The position numbers and the translations under genes were made by a program. Positions 58,301-64,000 of a DNA stretch of 64,000 bases are shown in pieces (within the stretch, counting starts at the first letter, position 1; every line of letters starts with the position of its first letter). Under the pieces are notes generated by a model. That model was given only the letters and a program-made list of their open reading frames with translations, was not told where the DNA came from and searched no databases. Source of the DNA: Rhizophagus irregularis. Its lineage: Eukaryota > Glomeromycota > Glomeromycetes > Glomerales > Glomeraceae. The stretch covers positions 1,726,501 to 1,790,500 of the forward strand of contig NC_089444.1 in assembly GCF_026210795.1 (NCBI RefSeq). Direction: 5' to 3'.

Positions 58301-59101
58301 GATGAAGAATATCTTTCAAAGGAAAAATTAAAGCTTGATCTGTAGATTTGGATGTAGATGGTGTGTTGCGATTATTAAGGCTGACAGTATGACCTTTAAA
58401 TGGAAGAAGTGGTAAGCCATCTCAGTATTTCTTAATAGTTGCAAGTGATATTGGAACATCTTTTGGATTGAATTTGGGATGTTTAATAATATTTGCAAAA
58501 TCCCTATAAGCTTCTAAACCTGATAAAAAAAATTATGATTAGAAATTTCATATCAGTAACAAAATATCAAAAATAATTCATGTTGATTTGAGAAAATCAG
58601 TTGTATATTACCTATTTGATGCTTTGTAATCCACAAAAATAATAAGAGCATAGTGTAATTTGGAAAATATGGTCCTGCTTCATTTCTAGAGTAGTGATTT
58701 TGTTTTTTATTTCCATCATACACCTTTTCGTTAAATTCTCTATTTGTTTCTTGGTCATCCCCAGAATTATTATAAAAATCATCACTATCGTTAAGATCGT
58801 TAAAAAAATTGCCATTATTATCAAAAATACTATAAAGATCATCATTTTCATTAATAGGAGTGTCTTCGGGTTGTAATAGGGTTCTATTTTTTTCGTGTAG
58901 AGTGTCTTCAGGTTGTAATAGAGTTTTATTTTTTTCATGTATTTGCGAGTTAATATTTATATTTGTGAAAGGGGAAGTTGTATCACTTGATAAAACATGA
59001 CTGAATATATTTGGACTTTTTACTCATGTACGTTTGGGTTTTCATAAACGAAAATCAGATGTTTGTTGTTGTTGATCAGCTCTAACTTGCCTTAAAAACA
59101 T
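55356..59101 (-). CDS. Large DDE-type transposase with C-terminal BAH-like domain (MITE-interrupted)
   Basis: The likely start is ATG 59101, but 58390-59060 carries a few stops and probable introns. Conserved parts: YFPNYTMLLLFLWITKHQIG and PKFNPKDVPISLATIKKY; YFGPGI/YCENKCEIWHGELWHK closes in phase after removing the MITE at 58007-58250. Then exon 56398-57735 has FFLDIYIDKFGPFRNAYHAI (candidate first Asp), YYGCRNCMIHH (CxxC) and CPHDAFHCIGGI. Exon 55356-56330 has LTNLWYISPQM-type text and a C-terminal segment (LRVGDIINVLED .. SYARIQAIF .. RQIYVVKWVDHQ) resembling a BAH domain. The family is of the CMC/Plavaka/KDZ type; which one is not settled by inspection. The two main exons are long and uninterrupted, so only the MITE and the 5' part compromise it. 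Confidence 0.6.
58007..58250 (-). mobile_element. 244-bp hAT-type MITE, family B, copy 3
   Basis: Reverse orientation (TAAGGTTGCTTGTCTAAACC .. AAGCAACCTTA); perfect 8-bp TSD CCCTGGAC (57999-58006, 58251-58258). It interrupts the transposase reading YFGPGIYCENK. Confidence 0.92.
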
Positions 59102-59365
59102 GATTTAAAAGTTTGAAAGGTATTTTTTTTTTCGGATTAATTCATTCCTTAAAATTGCAAATTTTTATTTATGATTTCACTATATTGGTTATATAGTTAC
59201 ATCATAGTATAATAATTTCGATAATAATTAGTAAGATGATGACTAACCTGTAATAGTTTAATTAGTTTAATTGAGTTTAAATAGTCTCAATTAATAATCG
59301 GTAAGACGATAAAAATTTAAATTATACTTTTTTTTCATTTAAAATTTTTTTAATTAATTTAAAAA

Positions 59366-61123
59366 ATGCCTCGTCCTCGTAAAAATACCAAACGTACTGC
59401 AACTAGAAATACGCCTCAACCTACTAATGAACCATCAACAACTTTTACTATACCTTCAATTGTTATTACTGATGATGTACTGAGCGTTACAGATAAGAGT
59501 AAGACGAAAGATCTAATAATTTAGTAAATTAAATTAATTAATAGAACTTTACATCTTATAGCAAAAAAAGATCTGAATGAACTAGACGACAATATTAACA
59601 CTTCAAATTTACCAAATAAGTATATAAAGCTTAGTAATGAAAAAAGTATGTTATTAGGATTGTTTTCCGTATTTTGTTTTTTGTATTTATAAGATCTAAC
59701 TAATGTAAATCAAATTTATAAAAATGATGAAATGTAATCAAGAGGTTGATAAAGTTCTGGTTCATAAAACTTCAATAGAAATTAATGATGATGATATAAA
59801 TGATGATGATACGATTGATACCAATGCAGATATTTATATTGCAATTCAACCAGAATCTTCTTCAACAAATGCGGAGCTATCTAAAAATGCAGTTCCATTT
59901 AAAGATGATACCGTTCCTTCTACAAAAGACCAAGATTCAGCAGCACTTATAACATCCCTTACATCTAATAATTTTACGCCAATATTTGCTGCATTGTTTC
60001 AAGCAATGACTTCAAGTATAATTACAACAACTACAGGATCCTTGGCTGCTAATTCGACAACCACTCCAACAGTAACTAATACTAATATGAATAATACAAT
60101 CTCAAATAATGTAAGTAGTATTTTATCAAGTAATTTTTTCAAATTAACGTATAAAATAAATTATATCTAACTATATATTTTATAGACTCAACTTGCCACA
60201 TTATTTATTAATGAATCAAAGGTTCTTTTTCTCTGTATACGTAAACCAACACCCGAATTAATTTTATCATTAGGCAGAGAATGTGCCAGACATCTTGGTA
60301 TCACTGAATTAAAAGCTGGCGAAATAAAGAAAAAGGGGTGTGAATGGTTCGAGTACGATTGTATGACCAATGTACTGAGATGGCCTTTAATTTTTTAGAC
60401 CACTACAGGTAAATGACTTCTTGTATAATTTTTTTTTTAACGTGTTATACTAATAGGCTAATTATGATTATTTTATTATTTTTATGTAGTGTAACTATGA
60501 GCAATCTTCCAAATTCATCTCACCTTCGTAACTTTGTGGATACAGATGATATTTTCAACATATTTGAACCGCAATTGAAGCAAATCAAAAAAGACCGATT
60601 ACTTGAAGATCAATCTTCGTTAATAATGCTTAAAAATTACTTAGTGGAAGTTATTTTAATTATGGTTTGTTACTTTGTGTGCAAAAATGTTGATCTAACT
60701 ATATATAACAATGCTACAAAAATTCGACGTACAGAATGGCGAAGTGCTATATTGGGTGATTTACACGCTCTTGATCATATGACTAAGGTTGCTTGTCTAA
60801 ACCTCTTCAAAATCCTACGATTAGTTTCGTCAAAATTTTACTATAGATTTATTATAGTTTCGGCAGAGTTTTGGCAGTTTCGGCATTTATAATAAGTTTC
60901 GGCAGTTTCGCCTTTCTCCAAAGTTTCGCCAGTTTTTTAATATAACTTTAATATAGTTTCGGCAGAATTTCGCTTTTCGGCGAAACGCCATCTTGCCTAA
61001 ACCCCTAGGTTTCGGCAAGCAACCTTACATATGACTGTTGATTTGCATATTATTTCAGAAAGTGGAATTACAATCGCACAAGATATTAATATTCGTGGCC
61101 ATATGAATTGGAATTTATCATAA
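59366..61123 (+). pseudogene. Second gene of the two-gene transposon (accessory protein), MITE-interrupted
   Basis: It starts MPRPRKNTKRTATRN at 59366, a basic N-terminus. Exons 59366-59498 and 59562-59645 join in phase; a further exon around 59690-60110 is Asp- and Ser/Thr-rich (NDDDINDDDTID, TTTTGSLAANSTTTPT). Later coding pieces read ATLFINESKVLFLCIRKPTP (from 60187) and LPNSSHLRNFVDTDDIFNIF .. KIRRTEWRSAILGDLHALDH (60511-60780). The last piece closes in phase after the MITE at 60784-61027 (HMTVDLHIISESG..MNWNLS, stop 61121). By analogy with two-gene transposons it may be a DNA-binding accessory protein, but no named domain is recognised. Some junctions are uncertain. Confidence 0.5.
60784..61027 (-). 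mobile_element. 244-bp hAT-type MITE, family B, copy 4
   Basis: Perfect 8-bp TSD CATATGAC (60776-60783, 61028-61035); the same 244 bp as copies 2 and 3 with a few substitutions. It adds a chance peptide (KVACLNLFKILRLVSSKFYY) to the upstream reading frame. Confidence 0.92.
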
Positions 61124-63808
61124 TAATTGTTAAATGTAAATAAATATAGTACATACTAATTAATACTATTGAAATTTGAAATTATATATATACATTTCAA
61201 AGCATTACAAATATATTTCAATGTATTATTACTGAATTGTAATACGTAACCATTGTAAATATTGCGAAATATAAAGAACATATTTTAAATTAATTTCAGT
61301 TAGTTTATTTTTGTAGTATTTTTGTTATTATTTATAACTTATTCATAAACCATTACAAAATATATTTCAGATATAATACAAATATAATTTACCATTACAA
61401 AAGTGTATCATAATTACATAAATACTACCGAAACACCACAGAAACATTACAAATATATATCAAAAAAAGTGTCATTTTTAGTAAAGTACACCTTCGACTG
61501 GAACGTTGGCATATTGAATTAAGTCATCCCCTGGAAATCAACATCAAATTCACACATAACCATGTAATTATTTCAGTAGAGTTATTAAGTTTTCGACGTG
61601 TCAATGAAAAGGTTTGTGAAAGATTCCTGGAGCTATTTAAGGATGGTCACTTTCCAGCATCTGCTATGTACACACATGAAGATGAACTTTATCTTAGTGC
61701 AGCTGATGAACAGAAGCTTTTGTTGTTACTTGCTAATTGAGCAAGTAGCCTGGATTATGACCATATTTTTAATCTGTTTCCAAGAATATGATTCACGTAG
61801 TGGAAAAGCATTTATCTTATGTGTGGTTACTAGCTTAATGAGCAGAGTTCACGAAAAGATCTTACAATCCAGTGAAATTTGTTATATGGATGCTTCTGCA
61901 TCTTTTGAACCTTTAAACACATCAATAACTTTACTTTACACAAGTTGTGCAGTCGGAGTCCTTCCTCTTGGATTGTTTATTACTTCTGATGAGCTCGAAA
62001 TAACGTTAGAGAAAGCATTAAACCTATTAAAGTCAATTCTTTCACAACATGCTTTCTATGGACGTGAAGCATAACTCAGCCCAAAGATTTTCCTCACAGA
62101 TGATTCAAGCGCAGAGCGGAATGCGTTAGAATTATGTTGGCATGAAAGTAATAATTCCATTTTGATTTATTGTTAATATATACCAATAATGATTTTAAAT
62201 TAATTATTTAATACTAATGAATGATTTTAAATCAATTATTTAATTTAATGTTTTTTTGAACAATAGAATAACAATTTTTTTATTAGGTTTATTAATTATT
62301 TAATTTAATATTTTTTTTTTATAATTTTATTTAATCAAATATTTTTTTATTAATTATTTATTCAAATTTTATTTATTCAATAAATTAAACGATTGAAATT
62401 AATGATTTTTTTTATAAATTAATTTTTTATTGTAATTTGAAAGGTATTCGCCTTCTCTGCACTTTTTATGTCTTGCAAGCGTTTTGGAGGTAGTTGCACA
62501 ATTCGAAGCATTATATCAATAAAGCAGATCATGAACCCATCATGTAAAAGATGAAGGAAATTCTTTATGCACCTTCGGATTTGGAAATGCATAAGTATTA
62601 CTGTGAATTTAAGCAAAGATTTTATAGTCAATATCCTCAATTACATAAACACTTTGAACTCATGTGGGTGCGTCGTAATATATGGGCTCTATCATTTTGT
62701 TCTGAACTTCATATTTGAGGAAACAACATGAATAATTATATTGAAAGAAGTTTCAGAATAATAAAAGATATAGTATTTGCAAGAATACAAGCGTATAATT
62801 GCGTATAAGTTTTTCAATTCATCACTCAAAACATGGAGAGGTTCTATTCACTTCGGTTGTTAAATTTTACACATAGACGTCCAGGATACTTGCGAATAGC
62901 AAAACACTTTCTATGTCCAGGATGGGATACTGTGAATATGGATTCTATCAAAAAGCATAGCATAGAAAATGAATTCTTTGTAGAAAGTGTGAATAACTCC
63001 AGTCATTTCTATACCGTAAATAGTGAGATTGGAACCTGTACTTGTCGAATTGGGATAACCGGTGCACCTTGTAATCATCAAGGTGCAGTTTCAGTAAAAT
63101 TTCATATATCAATGTTTAACTTTATACCATCTTTGACTTCTAATAACTGTATAATTTATGCTTACATTGCAATCGGTAAGAAAATAATTAAAAAGTAAAT
63201 TTTGTGATTCCACATTAATTTTAATTTTTTTCCTTTAGGTTATACTGCAGAGGACAGTTCCTTTTACGCATCATTACATGCAGAATTTATTCCACAAGAC
63301 CGAGAAGGTTTATAAATGGAAATAACAACGCCAAATAGCAATTTAACTATCGAGTATAGGTAAATTCTTCCTTAATAATTTGGTATAAAATTACAAATTC
63401 TTATTTAAATACTTTATTTTGTAGTGAATCAAATAAAAATGTCAAGGATGATATTACCACATTTATCAATTTTTTGGAAGAAATCAAGGAAGATATTCAA
63501 ATAGATGCGCACAATTACATACTGCACTAAACAAATTTGCAGAACGTTATAAAGCAGGAAAATTGAAATCTATCCCGTGGTTAGTGTTCTTTCTTTATGA
63601 TATTAATCGTGAGTTGGACCCAGCAGTTAATATCAGAAGTGGATTTATGATTCGCGTGCAAGTTGAATCTGTAAAACGATGAAAAACAAAAGGATCGAAA
63701 CGTAAGCGAAAACCATTTTCCATTACTAATAATAAGGAAAATCTGGAAAACTCAGACCTTCATCAGATCATTCCAGGTCGAAAAACAAAGAAAATTGGCA
63801 AAAAGTAA

Positions 63809-64000
63809 CATAATCTGAGCCAACGTTTTATACTTATATTTTATAATAATAATTACACATTTATATGCGATAGCATTTATTTTTATCAATTATAAGGGTT
63901 TATACATCCTATAATTAAAATATTTTTTTAACAAATAAATTTAATTTTTCACATTTTTAATGTTATTAATTATTATATATTATTATTAAAAACTCGAAAT
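63809..64000. other. AT-rich tail, nothing recognised
   Basis: 3' flank of the MULE pseudogene; no terminal repeat or gene identified. Confidence 0.4.

Larger units (their letters stand above)
55060..61491. mobile_element. Two-gene DNA transposon (6.4 kb) inside the MULE pseudogene
   Basis: Inverted ends share ACTTTACTAAAAATGACACT and then TTTTTTGATATATATTTGTA with one mismatch over about 48 bp. The flanks ACTTCGAC and CCTTCGAC look like an 8-bp TSD with one mismatch. Subterminal zones on both sides are rich in ATTACAAATATAT words. It encodes a large transposase on - and a smaller gene on +, divergently arranged, and has received two family-B MITEs. Confidence 0.75.
54701..63808 (+). pseudogene. 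MULE transposase with SWIM finger, split by a 6.4-kb transposon
   Basis: The N-terminal part (54701-55059) has LPKYTFLKTAIIENFNELPS and a FAR1-like motif region. The rest resumes at 61500 (RLERWHIELSHPLEINIKFTHNHV). Core: ICYMDASASFEPLNTS (first Asp, about 61880), FLTDDSSAERNALELCW (second Asp, about 62092), a stretch at 62150-62430 that is probably an intron, LLCTFYVLQAFWR (C..H) and ALSFCSELHI. The SWIM finger (GTCTCRIGITGAPCNHQGAV) is at about 63030-63085, and a basic tail ends TAA 63806-63808. In-frame stops (for example TAG about 62490, TGA 62716, TGA 63680) and a deletion near 61785 make it non-functional. Terminal repeats of this MULE were not found in the window. Confidence 0.78.

Noticed and set aside
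60784-60892. Shared C-terminal peptide KVACLNLFKILRLVSSKFYY as a conserved domain
   Set aside because: It is translated MITE sequence, seen also on the minus strand at 54143-54250; the true protein continues after the MITE.

Overview
The window is very AT-rich, gene-poor eukaryotic DNA. Short spliceosomal introns (GTAAG...TAG, mostly 50-150 bp), dense DNA transposons and several recognisable repeat-family proteins suggest a fungal nuclear genome of the arbuscular mycorrhizal type (Rhizophagus-like). The organism is an inference; no rRNA or mitochondrial marker is present.

Only three loci look like ordinary host genes. They are the 3' part of an augmin subunit of the HAUS8/QWRF family (10-1090, +), a small nucleotidyltransferase-fold protein (4445-5578, +) and a WRAP73 (WDR8) WD-repeat gene (30535-32424, -). 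Nearly all the rest is mobile DNA, much of it nested. Many insertions can be closed exactly, because target-site duplications (TSDs) are visible and the interrupted reading frame resumes in phase.

Layout. 7268-13045: a DUF7869-like pseudogene hit by a 1.4 kb hAT-type element and by a MITE that itself carries a 2.3 kb hAT. 13200-13850: a tandem intron-like array (- strand). 14624-17970: a pogo/mariner-type element filled with GC-richer 1 kb tandem repeats holding tRNA-like modules. 19602-22959: non-autonomous elements and a 52-bp hairpin satellite. 23005-29190: Tc1-type, then pogo-type, then hAT, one inside the other; the hAT carries a decayed SAM-domain gene. 33587-42668: a 9 kb Mutator-like (MULE) element containing a palindromic MITE and a 4.6 kb CACTA-like element. 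44119-47882: a Polinton-type DNA polymerase B pseudogene with further insertions. 47885-52392: a chimeric junction and a Tc1-type transposase. 52590-63808: a SAM-domain pseudogene and a second MULE split by a 6.4 kb two-gene transposon.

The strongest candidate for something undescribed is a set of tandem intron-like arrays. At 36194-37995 about 13 units each have a GTAAGTTTC donor, a hairpin directly after the donor, a second hairpin with a CTAAC-like branch-point motif, a pyrimidine tract and a TTTTTGTAG acceptor, separated by mini-exons of 23-41 nt. Stem sequences change between units while pairing is kept. Similar but weaker arrays lie at 13299-13850 (- strand) and 51322-51990, the latter inside an intron of a transposase gene. 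The mini-exons do not form an open reading frame.
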